From: Enoplolaimus lenunculus
Taxonomy: Eukaryota; Nematoda; Enoplea; Enoplida; Thoracostomopsidae
Assembly: GCA_030248215.1 (NCBI GenBank)
Contig: JASANG010001630.1
Location: 124,001 to 188,000, forward strand
DNA length: 64,000 nucleotides
Direction: 5' to 3'
Below the pieces are notes generated by a model. The model worked only from the letters and a program-made list of their open reading frames with translations, was not told where the DNA came from and did no database searches. Within the stretch, counting starts at the first letter, position 1. Every line of letters starts with the position of its first letter. Shown piece by piece: positions 52,601-54,593 of this stretch. The position numbers and the translations under genes are program-made.

Positions 52601-54593
52601 GCCGGAACAGCAACGTTGGACATTAAAGACGCCCACACGCAAGACTCTGGAGACTATAAATGCGAAGCGAGCAATTCAGTTGGGAAATCAGCTTGTGCAG
52701 CAACGGTCAAAATTCAACGTATGTTAAAAAGCAACTTTATAACTTTGATTGATAAATTAACGCTTTCAGGTTTTCATCCATTAATATCTTCTATTTTATC
52801 TGTAATCTGATTAAAACCTAAAAATTCGAGCTCCGATGCTCTTGCAGAAAAAGTTTTCACCATCATCGCTCGCATATAATTCATGACTATCAAATTTGAG
52901 TCGCTTACGTCTTGTTTATTTTGTAGCAGAAAAATCGGTTTGATAAGATATTGCATGTCTCGCACCTTCCATTTGTTTACTGCTATGTTGCGAATTAAAG
53001 AACCGACGAATACTGCTGTTTTAATTTCTACGCAGTTAATTAATATAACTTTAATGCAAAAATGCATAAAAACCAAACAAAAGCGCAAAGGGTTGCACTT
53101 AAATAAGCAGCACAATTTTAATATAAGTTCGACTGAAGCTTAATTTAAGCCTCGCTGATTAATTTTGTTCTGTTTGTATGTTTCAGCAAAATCAAAACCA
53201 GGTGCTGACAAAGCATTCTTAAATGTGACCAATTCATTGACTGATATTACTGTGAGCGCCAATCAAAAAGCGACATTTACCATGGAATTTGACGCGGTGC
53301 CGAAACCACAAATAACCTGGCTTCATAACGGACAGCCACTCAAAAGTACCGCAGATAGAAAAGTAAGTCGTTTAGCCATGCTCAAGCAGTCATGAAAACA
53401 GTAGCAAATTTTTCTGTTTATATTTTCAAGAAAGCCAAAAATTAAAAATTTGCCTGCGATGATATTGCTATCAAACTATGAGTGCGTTAATAACTCAAAT
53501 GATCTTATACATTAAATCGCAGGAAGGGGGGGTTTGTAGTGGACACCAAGAAAAGAAGCTGATGGTCGATGTGTCCTCCCAACGGAAGTATTAAGCAAAA
53601 ATACTTTAAATTGAGCCCCATTCACACGTGCAAATTTTTGCAGCGAAAACTCGCAGCTGCAATTTGCATGAAATGCTTGCAACTGAAAAGTATTTTCAAA
53701 CGAACATTCCTAGTGACCATTCAAACTGCAAGTGTTATAAATTCAAGCGACTTGCAACTGCGTTCACAGGTACGAATTGAATAAATAGCATGAATTCTAG
53801 TGAATCGTTTGCAGCTGCAAGAACTGCAAATTTGCTTTGTGACCAAACTTGCGCGTACAAGTTGCACGCGGAAGTTTTTGCTGCAAAAACTTGCACGTGC
53901 GAATAGGGCTTTAATTGCAAAAGTTCTTTCAGTGCTTATTTTCATTTGAAGTCCTTTTTATTTGTTTTTAACACAATCTTAAATTGTTTGAGTACTTCAG
54001 TTGTAAATTTCTGATAATTTCAAATTCAAAAATTTACGCCTGAGTTAACAAAAAAACAAAATTTTGACATAATATATAACAAAGTAGAGCCCTGTTCACA
54101 CGTGCAAGTTATTGCTGCGAAAACCTGCAGCTGAAAATTGCACGCAGAACTTGCATTTTTTCATTAGCCAATGAGAAAATGGCTGCAATAAATTCAGTGA
54201 ACTTGACATTATTATTCACACATGTGAACTCGATTCCTTGCTATGATTTTTAGTGAGTTATTTGCAGCTGCAAGTTTTTCGAACGGAATTTTGGACAAAA
54301 TTTGCAACTCAAAGTTGCAGCTGCAAGTTCTCGCAGCAAAAACTTACACGTGTAATTAGAGCTTAAAATTTATTAAAAAACGTGGCATTTTATACAATAT
54401 TAATAGTTTGTATACTAATATGTAACGCGCAAAACGCAATTTTCGGTTTCAGATTACATCAACGGATGTGTCGAGCAGTTTAGAAATTGCACACGTAACA
54501 CAGACGCATGTCGGAAAGTATACATGCCGTGCGGTCAATTCCGTCGGAGTTGCAGATTCGTCTGCTGAATTGGCGTTAACAAGTAAAAAATAA
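236..54593 (+). CDS. ketn-1: Kettin-like giant muscle protein (5' end outside window), 64 exons seen
   Basis: Kettin binds actin along the thin filament at the Z-disc or dense body and helps set sarcomere stiffness (known for nematode KETN-1 and insect Sallimus/kettin). The joined exons give about 3,740 residues with 27 I-set Ig domains. Repeated hallmarks are an EGQ..H.E strand, NDPxLxxEW(F/L)xNG, (H/S)RF...DFG(Y/F)V.LDI and PEDSGxYxC.A.N..GEA. Between domains lies a 35-45 residue linker with HPxSWxKIxxLE. I placed the exons by matching protein similarity to GT/AG sites, and the reading phase agrees at all junctions. The first exon enters in phase 1, so coding sequence continues upstream. 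C. elegans kettin has about 31 Ig domains, so only a few N-terminal domains should be missing. A titin-like gene that includes kettin, as in insect sls, is the main alternative. Exon limits are given in the module entries. Confidence 0.9.
1097..1350 (+). mobile_element. MITE, CACGTGCAAGTT family, copy 1
   Basis: The left end, near CCTATACACACGTGCAAG, and the right end, GCAAAAACTTGCACTCGTGAATGGGGCT, are imperfect inverted repeats. The inner part (GGTCACAAAGCAGATTTG) matches, in reverse, a segment of the copy at 53.6-53.9 kb. It lies in the first visible kettin intron. Confidence 0.6.
2234..3262 (+). CDS. ketn-1: Kettin module: linker + Ig2
   Basis: Exons 2234-2410 and 3026-3262. The linker begins GKESLVLHTQHASSIEQI, a slightly altered form of the HPxSxxKI motif. 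The Ig starts at PRFTQQLIDAGEVKEG and, unlike most modules, its intron falls earlier, just after the EG turn. The rest of the domain is therefore in one 237-bp exon. The B strand has VHFECRL with its Cys, but the F strand reads VYTVKATNQLG without Cys. DFGFVALDILYAYPEDTG is fully typical. The 5' donor at 2411 is GTATTC. Confidence 0.85.
3366..5155 (+). CDS. ketn-1: Kettin module: linker + Ig3
   Basis: Exons 3366-3479 (linker, with QHPEGIPRLAELEKRR), 3774-3917 (front half of the Ig, PPRLLNQLAQNV...MRVEWFLNGRPLLTG) and 5012-5155 (back half, LFDFGFISLDVIGVIPEDTGTYAVRVTNAQG). Both Ig exons are exactly 144 bp and phase 1-1. Neither canonical cysteine is present (LHLETK and TYAVRV). The 1.1-kb intron before the last exon holds a MITE with 44-bp inverted repeats and a TTAGGC-like tract. 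Confidence 0.85.
4071..4341. mobile_element. 271-bp MITE with perfect 44-bp terminal inverted repeats
   Basis: Positions 4071-4114 (TGCAGGGTTCACATTAATAC...) are the exact reverse complement of 4298-4341. The inner part has a second, imperfect inverted repeat around TTAACGAGTG/CACTCGTTAA. TAA stands on both flanks, which would fit a 3-bp PIF/Harbinger-type target duplication, but this is weak. The perfect repeats suggest a young insertion or gene conversion between the arms. It lies in the Ig3 intron. Confidence 0.85.
4800..4892. repeat. Degenerate TTAGGC (telomere-like) tract
   Basis: Steps such as GTTTAGGCCTAGGCTTATGC, TTAAACCTAGG and CAGGCTTAGGGGTAGGC repeat at 6-bp spacing. It follows an AGGGGCGGA motif at about 4755, as in the element at 45.4 kb. 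Confidence 0.6.
5311..5705. mobile_element. MITE, TGTAGTGACCCG family, copy 1 (395 bp)
   Basis: The left end TGTAGCGCCCGAATAAGAGA and right end CCCCTCTTATTCGGACCACTACA are inverted repeats. The interior (TCTGCCTCTCCAGAGGGTA, TCCGTTGAATTAAA, AAGCTT-like steps) lines up along its length with the copy at 43.9 kb. No coding capacity. It lies in the intron before Ig4. Confidence 0.8.
6451..7238 (+). CDS. ketn-1: Kettin module: linker + Ig4
   Basis: Exons 6451-6563 (linker, KTMSKIEELESASKYRR, ends in phase 0), 6729-6876 (GPATFLKPLPPQLDTFVEG...VEWYRNGAPIPIG) and 7095-7238 (HRFRTFFDFTFVSLDILTIYPEDSGTYTCVARNALGKS). The B-strand Cys (HLEC) and F-strand Cys (YTC) are both present, so a disulphide-bonded Ig is expected. 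The second exon has a short insertion (GPSGDN in place of NDP). Acceptors are TTTCAG. Confidence 0.87.
7994..8389 (+). CDS. ketn-1: Kettin module: linker + Ig5 in a single exon
   Basis: A single 396-bp exon, phase 1-1, encodes the whole linker-plus-Ig unit: SDTKHPGSVRQISALEAAR, then APFFSQHLRDV...EGEFIHLEAQL...NDPTLRVEWFVNG...GHRFQMSRDFGFVALNILYVYPEDTGTY. It is the only module in the window with no intron inside the Ig or at its boundary. This could be the ancestral one-exon repeat unit or a secondary loss of the internal intron. Both Ig cysteine positions are replaced (HLEA, YSLVA). Confidence 0.92.
8430..8712. repeat. Low-complexity AAATTTTTAAA stretch
   Basis: This part of the 8390-8744 intron is built almost only of A and T in runs of 3-6 (AAATTTTTAAAATTT and variants), with loose internal repetition of about 60 bp. 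It is self-complementary and could fold. No coding sequence is visible. Confidence 0.85.
8745..9687 (+). CDS. ketn-1: Kettin module: linker + Ig6
   Basis: Exons 8745-8991 and 9539-9687. The linker is LDALHPQSLQRIRELEAPR. The Ig has SAHIECNVLPVNDPELVVEWLHNGKPLSAGHRFRTTHDFGYISLDILYIYPEDTGTYTCRARNRLG with both Cys. The internal intron starts 5 nt earlier than in sister modules (donor C|GTAAGT at 8992, phase 2), so the second exon is 149 bp rather than 144 bp. The simplest reading is a donor shift of a few bases. Confidence 0.87.
9843..10303. mobile_element. Possible MITE with GCCCGGAGCAG ends
   Basis: GCCCGGAGCAG at 9843 and CTGCTCCGGC at 10294-10303 are inverted, and each is followed inward by C/G runs that also pair loosely (GCGCCCCGTTTTGGGGG versus GGGGGCCCCACCCTGGGG). 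A similar start and end (GGCCGGACCAGCC, CTACTCCGGC) occur around 42895 and 43058. The family is not recognised. Confidence 0.5.
10484..12781 (+). CDS. ketn-1: Kettin module: linker + Ig7
   Basis: Exons 10484-10617 (HHPESWKKIRQMEEATPAKP... to IFLTQLTGNTELK, phase 0 out), 11136-11232 (EGQSAHIEATIEPVNDNTLKIEWFVNGKPLKQ) and 12638-12781 (GHRFRPVHDFGYVALDILYAYPEDSGKYTCRAINAMGEA, 144 bp). The B-strand Cys is replaced (HIEA). The 1.4-kb intron 11233-12637 holds nothing I recognise. Confidence 0.85.
11233..12637 (+). other. Intron with nothing recognised (1.4 kb)
   Basis: AT-rich sequence between the two Ig7 exons. I see no exon-like reading frame with Ig features, no inverted-repeat element and no tandem repeat. 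Short runs (TACTTAAGTTATTATTAAAT near 11280) resemble the interior of the MITE at 46.1 kb, but the ends are missing. Confidence 0.6.
13165..14698 (+). CDS. ketn-1: Kettin module: linker + Ig8
   Basis: Exons 13165-13265 (linker RRNLYLDSQREETWRKLQEME, phase 0 out), 13991-14147 (YAKPHFTQQIQNV...EGQTVHMDCKLQPIGDPTLQVTWLRNGQPIPQG) and 14555-14698 (HRFRWKHDIDYVSLDILTLYPEDSGIYTCHAKSDFGEA, 144 bp). Both Cys are present. The usual DFG is DID here. The first intron carries a 366-bp MITE flanked by a 9-bp target-site duplication. Confidence 0.86.
13572..13937. mobile_element. 366-bp MITE with 9-bp target-site duplication (Mutator-like size)
   Basis: The ends GGCGGAGGTATGGAAT and ATTCCGTACCTCCGCC are inverted repeats with one mismatch. 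They are flanked by a perfect 9-bp direct repeat, AATATTTGC, at 13563-13571 and 13938-13946. A 9-bp duplication is typical of Mutator-like elements. No transposase reading frame is inside, so it is non-autonomous. It lies in the Ig8 linker intron. Confidence 0.85.
14856..16090 (+). CDS. ketn-1: Kettin module: linker + Ig9
   Basis: Exons 14856-15070 (LLLDTQHPTSWAQVQELENR... through IHLECQVQPTFDPNLK, phase 0 out) and 15919-16090 (IQWYHNGAPLVAGHRFKMLHEFGYVSLDILYAFPEDTGTWTARAVNSLGQA). Here the Ig intron lies just before the C-strand Trp, about 45 bp upstream of the usual site, and is phase 0. The F strand reads TWTARA, without Cys. Confidence 0.87.
15551..15605 (+). mobile_element. Short tRNA-like remnant
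   Basis: TACTGAGTGG near 15557 and GATTCAAATCC at 15583-15593 resemble Pol III A and B boxes, but the spacing of about 26 bp is too short for a tRNA. It is probably a deleted copy of the tRNA-like element or an unrelated SINE. Confidence 0.35.
16598..18337 (+). CDS. ketn-1: Kettin module: linker + Ig10
   Basis: Exons 16598-16753 (LILDVQHPKSWQKIKEIETPK... to RFTHQMQNVE) and 18089-18337 (RLEGQPVHFECRLTPMSDPAMKIEWYHNGQSLNLGNRFTQTFDFGFVSLDIAYAFPEDSGVYICKATNLQGEA). Both Cys are present. The second exon holds nearly the whole Ig. The 1.3-kb intron between them carries a complete 263-bp tRNA-like element that ends only 22 bp before the acceptor. Confidence 0.87.
17804..18066 (+). mobile_element. 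263-bp TTAA-flanked element with internal tRNA-like promoter (single copy)
   Basis: The element is flanked by TTAA on both sides (17800-17803 and 18067-18070). Its ends are inverted repeats: CCCCTTCTCGCAT on the left, ATGTGAGAAAGGG on the right. Near the left end is a perfect 16-bp palindrome, GTTGCCTATAGGCAAC. An A-box-like TAACTGAGTGG lies at 17961-17971 and a B-box GTTCGAATCC at 18005-18014, with starts 44 bp apart as in a tRNA. It is exactly as long as the units of the array at 41 kb but in the opposite orientation. TTAA duplication and CCC...GGG ends are piggyBac features; an internal Pol III promoter is a SINE feature. Confidence 0.85.
19202..20709 (+). CDS. ketn-1: Kettin module: linker + Ig11
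   Basis: Exons 19202-19415 (MKDTLHPSGLEKIRVLEAPR... to EATLTPVNDTNLK, phase 2 out) and 20528-20709 (VQWLRNGQPLPASSRMAMIHDFGFVSLDILYVLPEDAGSYSCRAYNKLGEA). The F-strand Cys is present and the B-strand position is Ala. The intron contains a 53-bp minisatellite of about ten copies (19558-20112). Confidence 0.87.
19558..20112. repeat. 53-bp minisatellite, about 10 units
   Basis: The unit is AAGATATACATTTCCTTGCG plus GCATTAAGATAATTAAACGT and ATAGCGCAATCAT. AAGATATACA landmarks fall at 19601, 19654, 19747, 19836, 19889, 19942, 20042 and 20095, mostly 53 bp apart with some deleted or altered units. It lies in the Ig11 intron. Confidence 0.9.
20365..20456. repeat. Imperfect inverted repeat around TTAACGAGTGGCAATTTCGAT
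   Basis: TAAAGTTAACGAGTGGCAAT and TTCGAT on the left pair with ATCGAAACTGTCAATCGTTAACTCTA on the right with several mismatches. The motif TTAACGAGTGNCAATTT also occurs inside the MITE at 4071-4341. It is probably a remnant of a related element. Confidence 0.5.
21080..22273 (+). CDS. ketn-1: Kettin module: linker + Ig12
   Basis: Exons 21080-21302 (LYLDTLRGKSMEKIKIIEAPK... to DPNLTIEW, splitting the Trp codon in phase 2) and 22101-22273 (YFNDAPLQQSNRIMYSHDFGYVSLKITSIRKQDHGIYMCRAVNELGE). The second half is unusual: the PEDSG turn is replaced by RKQDHG. The donor at 21303 is GTACGT, within TGGTACGTT. Confidence 0.85.
22665..22768. repeat. 31-32-bp imperfect tandem repeat, about 3.3 units
   Basis: GCTTCAGTATCCTGGAC recurs at 22665, 22696, 22728 and 22759 with spacers that also carry the inverted motif CATTGAAG. 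It lies in the intron before exon 22990. Confidence 0.7.
22990..24091 (+). CDS. ketn-1: Kettin module: linker + Ig13
   Basis: Exons 22990-23244 (LLLETQHPKSYQKIKQLESLE..., KPVFTEPMKNV...EGEPAHLEARFTPIDDPNLRIVWQFNGKPIELG) and 23948-24091 (SRFRSEKDFGFVTLDIQHVYPEDSGIYTCQAINLHGEA, 144 bp). The B strand lacks Cys and the F strand has it. The intron contains a degenerate TTAGGC tract near 23800-23880. Confidence 0.87.
24137..24305. mobile_element. MITE, GCGCTATACTT family (169 bp)
   Basis: The left end TAAGGGTTGCACTGTACTTTTT and right end AAAGTATAGCGGCTTA are imperfect inverted repeats. The core is GC-rich with CCGTCCGCC-type steps, around a short TTTGTAAACAA motif. Related copies lie at 48457, 56218 and 57715. 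No coding capacity. Confidence 0.65.
24478..25916 (+). CDS. ketn-1: Kettin module: linker + Ig14
   Basis: Exons 24478-24581 (FRDTQHPVSWQKIQEMESK, phase 0 out at donor GTGCGT), 25007-25154 (HVKPHFISGLENV...GEGEPLHLSAQFEPVKDNTMKIVWLRNNQPIPAG) and 25773-25916 (QLIKTTQELGHATLDISTVYPEHSGLYTLKLTNAVGEA, 144 bp). It lacks both Ig cysteines, and the usual DFGY is ELGH, making it one of the most divergent repeats. Confidence 0.85.
26415..27198 (+). CDS. ketn-1: Kettin module: linker + Ig15
   Basis: Exons 26415-26663 (QPQHAASWQKVQQLEAPK..., APSFVAHLNNV...SRLECQVQPAQDPTLQIEWFVNGKPLEHS) and 27055-27198 (KYALNVDFGYITLDIQYTYPEDSGVWMCKATNSSGEA, 144 bp). Both Cys are present. The EGQ turn reads CKESEQSR here, a small change in the A'-B loop. 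Confidence 0.87.
27685..29804 (+). CDS. ketn-1: Kettin module: linker + Ig16
   Basis: Exons 27685-27927 (IIRDAQQPASIAKIADLEAPR..., PPQFTSQLSNLGDV...VHFEANVLPIDVETQWLHNGQLVDAS) and 29661-29804 (RIKIINDFGWVILDIAHLEPRDTGEWSVRAFNSLGEA, 144 bp). The NDPNLxxEW loop has lost about three residues (PIDVETQW), which shortens the C strand. Both canonical Cys are absent. The intron of 1.7 kb is the longest up to this module and carries a hairpin and GC-rich MITE remains. Confidence 0.85.
28517..28597. repeat. Hairpin: 20-bp inverted repeat, 41-bp loop
   Basis: TGAGTCAAATTCGACTCTGC at 28517-28536 pairs with GCAGAGTCGAAATTGACTCA at 28578-28597 with one mismatch. It follows a long T-rich stretch (28438-28496). 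It may be a miniature inverted-repeat remnant. It lies in the Ig16 intron. Confidence 0.7.
30178..31122 (+). CDS. ketn-1: Kettin module: linker + Ig17
   Basis: Exons 30178-30317 (FDPQQPQSVPKIIELERPK... to KFIVPLTE, phase 0) and 30867-31122 (IPLLDEGDSLHLEAQLIPVDDPNLRVEWFHNGKPLTYGHRYRPINDFGFCVLDILYVMPEDNGEFMCRASNQIG). The 256-bp second exon holds almost all of the Ig. The intron contains several TTAGGC-like tracts (30462-30735). Confidence 0.87.
30462..30735. repeat. Degenerate TTAGGC tracts (two blocks)
   Basis: Block one runs 30462-30552 (TTAGGCTTAT..., GCTTAGGCTTAGGCTAG) and is followed by GGAAAGGAAGTGTACAACAG. Block two lies near 30690-30735 (GGTTAGGCTTCAGCTTAGGC) and is followed by CAAACGTACAGCAGCC. 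The similar right flanks suggest two copies of one larger repeat. Confidence 0.65.
31313..31402. repeat. Inverted pair of TTAGGC-like tracts
   Basis: TTAGGTTTAGGCTTAGGAAAA is followed within 20 bp by the complementary strand pattern CCTAAGCCTTTC...GAGCCTAAGCC. The two halves can pair as a long imperfect hairpin. It lies in the intron before exon 31456. Confidence 0.6.
31456..33345 (+). CDS. ketn-1: Kettin modules: Ig18, fused exon, Ig19
   Basis: Exons 31456-31716 (linker APQVKDAKAKAVQELEDYL..., front of Ig18), 32309-32716 (back of Ig18 SRIKTICDFGVVVLEI...YLCRARNSIGEA, then the next linker GIIGESQLPSRMAGAGKKI and the front of Ig19) and 33209-33345 (back of Ig19 ARIKMISDFGFVIMEIAPVEPQDNGTFTCRAVNKTGEA). 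The 408-bp middle exon reads straight through the Ig-to-linker boundary that is a phase-1 intron elsewhere. It is the only exon here to join the back of one Ig to the linker and front of the next. The linker lacks the HPxSW motif. Confidence 0.87.
34049..35926 (+). CDS. ketn-1: Kettin modules: linker + Ig20 + Ig21 (directly abutting)
   Basis: Exons 34049-34171 (41-residue linker, EKITDLESYLQRPK, phase 0-0), 34449-34599 (Ig20 front, EPKFLNLLTEMGEKMEGESVRLEC...MKVEWLHNGKPIPYG), 34981-35201 (Ig20 back SRIQSQTDFGNITLEI...YVCRATNAKG, then at once PPEFVAKLNENIGTVEEGET) and 35698-35926 (rest of Ig21, VHMECRVTPITDSGLSIVWLHNGQPLVHGHRFKSTVDFGYVSLDILYTYPEDSGTYTCRAINQQG). Only about 7 residues separate Ig20 and Ig21, with no kettin linker, so the two may form a rigid pair. 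Both domains have both Cys. Confidence 0.87.
36546..39738 (+). CDS. ketn-1: Kettin module: linker + Ig22 (exon beside 145-bp array)
   Basis: Exons 36546-36682 (linker APKQTLSDLERVFKQYTKTA, phase 0), 38734-38872 (PPVFKSHMQNITIYEGDFARFEC...INDPRMRVDWFHNGKSIML) and 39498-39738 (HRFRPILDQGYVALDILYGLPDDTGDFVARATNRFG, followed by linker VITESALPQGWSVSGIKSLE). The middle exon is the last, intact member of an 11-copy tandem array whose other copies carry only its first 82 bp (see repeat entry). I chose this copy because it alone continues into the C strand and a donor (GTAAGA at 38873). The last acceptor, TTGAAG at 39497, is weaker than its neighbours. Confidence 0.87.
37221..38815 (+). repeat. 145-bp tandem array, 11 copies: intron 3' end + first 82 bp of the Ig22 exon
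   Basis: Each unit is 63 bp of intron end (finishing TTTAAATTTGTAG) followed by the first 82 bp of the Ig22 exon (CCTCCTGTATTC to CGCCCCAA). Exon starts fall at 37284, 37429, 37574 and so on every 145 bp to 38734, which is the only complete exon. Copies are almost identical: the third has one visible base change, and the intron half of the first copy is more diverged. Every copy therefore has its own acceptor, but copies 1-10 have no obvious donor and reach an in-frame TAG within the next intron half. This is an expansion of a splice-site-plus-partial-exon segment, probably recent. Confidence 0.95.
38970..39068. repeat. TTAGGC-like tract with strand switch
   Basis: GCGTAGGCTTTGGGTTAGG is followed by AACCTAAGCCTAAGCTTTAA and further CCTAAA steps. 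The tract is flanked by GTACGCTTCCCC on the left and GGGGAAGTGTAC on the right, short inverted flanks also seen around other tracts. Confidence 0.6.
39381..39483. mobile_element. MITE remnant, GCGCTATACTT family
   Basis: It begins TAAGGTAGCGCAAAACTT and ends AAAGGTATAGCACTA, with a GC-rich core (GACGACGGGCCGCGACGGAC). It stands immediately before the acceptor of exon 39498, whose TTGAAG sequence is unusual. Insertion so close to the exon may have changed the local splice site. Confidence 0.5.
40091..42244 (+). CDS. ketn-1: Ig23 (classical I-set, end of kettin repeats)
   Basis: Exons 40091-40265 (end of linker, then PPTFTIKPRPLQVVEDEPARFECAVTGIPRPRVTWFVNGREALT, phase 0) and 42058-42244 (GSRYKLSFDGMHYLLIPQVRPADAGEIMCIARNKLGETQ, then a non-Ig tail). 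The C strand is GIPRPRVTW rather than NDPNLRVEW, so this is a classical I-set domain that marks the change from kettin repeats to the C-terminal part. Both Cys are present. The 1.8-kb intron contains the four-unit tRNA-like tandem array, which ends about 10 bp before the acceptor. Confidence 0.87.
40400..40515 (+). mobile_element. Diverged relative of the tRNA-like element (core only)
   Basis: TAGTCGAGCGG at 40417-40427 and GTTCGAATTC at 40461-40470 sit 44 bp apart, the same spacing as in the 263-bp element, and are followed by related sequence ending AAATATTCACGGGAG. The terminal repeats are not recognisable. It lies 390 bp upstream of the four-unit array. I read it as an old copy of the same family. 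Confidence 0.6.
40892..42045 (-). repeat. Four tandem 296-bp units, each with a 263-bp tRNA-like TTAA element
   Basis: TCTCAC landmarks at 40895, 41191, 41487 and 41783 give an exact 296-bp period. Each unit is a 263-bp element (for example 41186-41448) running CCCTTTCTCACAT ... ATGTGAGAAAGGG, plus about 33 bp of spacer (ATAGATAGTAAACTG...). Read on the minus strand, the element has tRNA-like A-box (TAGCTGAGTGG) and B-box (GTTCGAATCC) sequences. Because the spacer is repeated too, the copies arose by tandem duplication of one insertion, not by four insertions. The array fills most of the intron before exon 42058. Confidence 0.93.
42659..48058 (+). CDS. ketn-1: Non-Ig Lys/Pro/Glu-rich segment (PEVK-like) of kettin
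   Basis: Exons 42659-42873 (DADAQKREKLWKREAMGKL..., KPPPEPLETRELQTKFQREK), 43301-43405 (charged, KKPQAEKAPMEKVQLRP), 44745-44870 (EEEARKKFKLK), 45772-46064 (TPPPKEPEVPARDQVSLKSA, KIKTPTQAPKPEPEEKLAHK), the 40-bp exon 46802-46841 and 47957-48058 (TKKLEDGTIMNVRSYRHQEI, then HEYETTDG). Together this is about 290 residues with no Ig fold, rich in Lys, Pro, Glu, Ala and Val, and expected to be disordered. In titins such PEVK-type stretches act as springs; here it is short. The last exon has a compact KKLEDG...YETTDG motif that I do not recognise. All phases agree, but extra small exons could be missed. Confidence 0.72.
43454..43694. mobile_element. MITE, CAAGAGTRTATGAT family (241 bp)
   Basis: The left end CAAGAGTGCATGATAC, then AAGAGTATGCAACTC; the right end is the reverse complement, GAGTTGCATACTCTTG then TATCATACACTCTTG. 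The left arm holds an extra 7-bp step. A longer inner palindrome surrounds GGTACAAAATGTACC and GGTACGTTTTGTACC. No coding capacity. Confidence 0.78.
43931..44317. mobile_element. MITE, TGTAGTGACCCG family, copy 2 (387 bp)
   Basis: The ends TGTAGTGACCCGAACAAGAG and CCCCTCTTATTCGGGTCACTACA are near-perfect inverted repeats. The interior shares CCTCTCCAGAGGG, CGGCCTGC..GCCCTTC and ACTATCCGTTGAATTAAA with copy 1. A third, partial end (ACCCGAATAAGAAGAGG) is visible near 14754. Confidence 0.82.
44950..45066. mobile_element. Small inverted-repeat element rich in CCGGAT
   Basis: GTGCGACCGGAT near the left and ATCTGGTCGCAC near the right form short inverted ends. The inside is made of CCGGAT/ATCCGG and GGTTCCGGT steps. 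A related CCGGTTCCGGTATC stretch is at about 42500-42565. It may be a simple repeat captured between inverted arms. Confidence 0.5.
45392..45558. mobile_element. Element with CAGGGGCGGA ends carrying a TTAGGC tract
   Basis: ATGTAAAGGACAGGGGCGGA on the left and TCCGCCCCTGATCTTTACAT on the right match as inverted repeats at 18 of 20 positions. Inside, 45432-45480 is an almost pure run of CCTAAG, which is TTAGGC on the other strand. This is the clearest case in the window of a telomere-like tract lying inside a bounded element. Confidence 0.72.
46096..46453. mobile_element. 358-bp MITE with GCTGGGTTTGTGAAA ends
   Basis: The ends GCTGGGTTTGTGAAA and TTTCACAAACCCAGC are exact inverted repeats of 15 bp. 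Just inside both ends are runs of ACTTAAGT/TTAAGTA steps that also pair (TTAAGTACGTGC, AAACACTTAAGTAAG). It lies about 30 bp downstream of the donor of exon 45772-46064. No coding capacity. Confidence 0.78.
48457..48618. mobile_element. MITE, GCGCTATACTT family (about 162 bp)
   Basis: It begins TAAGGTGGCGCTATACTTAA and ends AAAACTATAGCGGTA. The core has repeated CGGCG/ACGGC steps, including ACGGACGGCGACTTACAG. It lies about 160 bp upstream of exon 48777. The family is not identified from its ends. Confidence 0.6.
48777..50230 (+). CDS. ketn-1: C-terminal Ig24
   Basis: Exons 48777-48962 (NPPSFRQQLQPCVVEVGRAG, RFYCNFEGGQPINVVWKRNG, ending FEYQ in phase 0) and 50101-50230 (VKSGINTSSLEIAKVRADMV, GEFSVELSNAAGVNESTANL). 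It is the first of four Ig domains that follow each other with short linkers. The B-strand Cys is present and the F strand is FSVEL without Cys. The intron begins with a 42-bp minisatellite of eight units. Confidence 0.85.
48995..49329. repeat. 42-bp minisatellite, 8 units, with a three-unit higher order
   Basis: CACTCCTGCG landmarks at 49001, 49043, 49085 and so on every 42 bp to 49295. Units differ in GTATAGAC/GTACAGAC and CTTGTC/CTTGCA. The third and sixth units carry the variant pair, so the pattern is A-A-B, A-A-B, A-A'. As 42 is divisible by three, both strands stay open in one frame, but this is an intronic repeat (it starts 33 bp after the donor of exon 48777-48962), not evidence of a gene. 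Confidence 0.92.
50798..51376 (+). CDS. ketn-1: C-terminal Ig25
   Basis: Exons 50798-50925 (EPPQFLEPVASVRGQQGKAT, RLDAKISGLPATVTWFK, phase 0) and 51211-51376 (DGRQIIKDDRLNPLLQGDQA, SLLITEALPGDSGFYECIVK). It is a standard I-set domain split right after the C-strand WFK, a common intron position in titin-class Ig domains. The F-strand Cys is present and the B strand has RLDA. Confidence 0.88.
51673..52718 (+). CDS. ketn-1: C-terminal Ig26
   Basis: Exons 51673-51792 (APEFTEPIRPVVSQEGKSVR, LTAKVVGIPG) and 52530-52718 (EPEIKWYRGNALISSNQYVS, SAGTATLDIKDAHTQDSGDY, KCEASNSVGKS). It is an I-set domain with the F-strand Cys. The intron falls before the C strand (phase 1) and carries no repeat that I recognise. 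Confidence 0.88.
53187..54593 (+). CDS. ketn-1: C-terminal Ig27 and probable stop of kettin
   Basis: Exons 53187-53362 (KAFLNVTNSLTDITVSANQK, ATFTMEFDAVPKPQITWLHN) and 54453-54593 (ITSTDVSSSLEIAHVTQTHV, GKYTCRAVNSVGVADSSAEL). The reading frame continues four codons past the Ig (TSKK) to TAA at 54591-54593. A donor-like A|GTAAAA overlaps the final codons (GT at 54583), so either the protein ends here or the exon is spliced on. With no further coding exon for 8.4 kb, a stop is more likely. The last intron holds two MITEs of the CACGTGCAAG family. Confidence 0.78.
53614..53910 (+). mobile_element. MITE, CACGTGCAAGTT family, copy 2
   Basis: It starts AGCCCCATTCACACGTGCAA and ends TTGCACGTGCGAATAGGGCT, long inverted repeats with few mismatches. 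The flanks TTTAAATTG and TTTAATTG may be an imperfect target-site duplication of 8-9 bp. The inner part is full of CTGCA/TGCAG motifs. It lies in the last kettin intron. No coding capacity. Confidence 0.75.
54088..54363 (+). mobile_element. MITE, CACGTGCAAGTT family, copy 3
   Basis: It starts AGCCCTGTTCACACGTGCAA and ends AAAACTTACACGTGTAATTAGAGCT, matching the ends of the copy 180 bp upstream. Two copies of one family in a single intron suggest high activity of this family in the past. No coding capacity. Confidence 0.75.

Larger units (their letters stand above)
42874..53186 (+). other. C-terminal introns over 300 bp outside listed repeats
   Basis: Introns 46842-47956, 50231-50797, 51793-52529 and 52719-53186 show no tandem repeat, inverted-repeat element or extra exon that I can support. 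Intron 42874-43300 has GGGGCCC-type steps near 42895-43060 that resemble the element at 9843-10303. Intron 48963-50100 is ordinary AT-rich sequence after its minisatellite, with a TTAGGC-like tract at 49750-49830. The part of 46842-47956 near 47290-47360 repeats a motif (GGATCAAAACTAAC, AAATTGCGTTTGGTTT) also seen near 28715-28770. Confidence 0.5.

Noticed and set aside
52774-53143. Open frames of 113 (minus) and 86 (plus) codons in the intron before exon 53187
   Set aside because: They lie in opposite strands over the same intron, show no domain features, and the plus frame ends before the acceptor.
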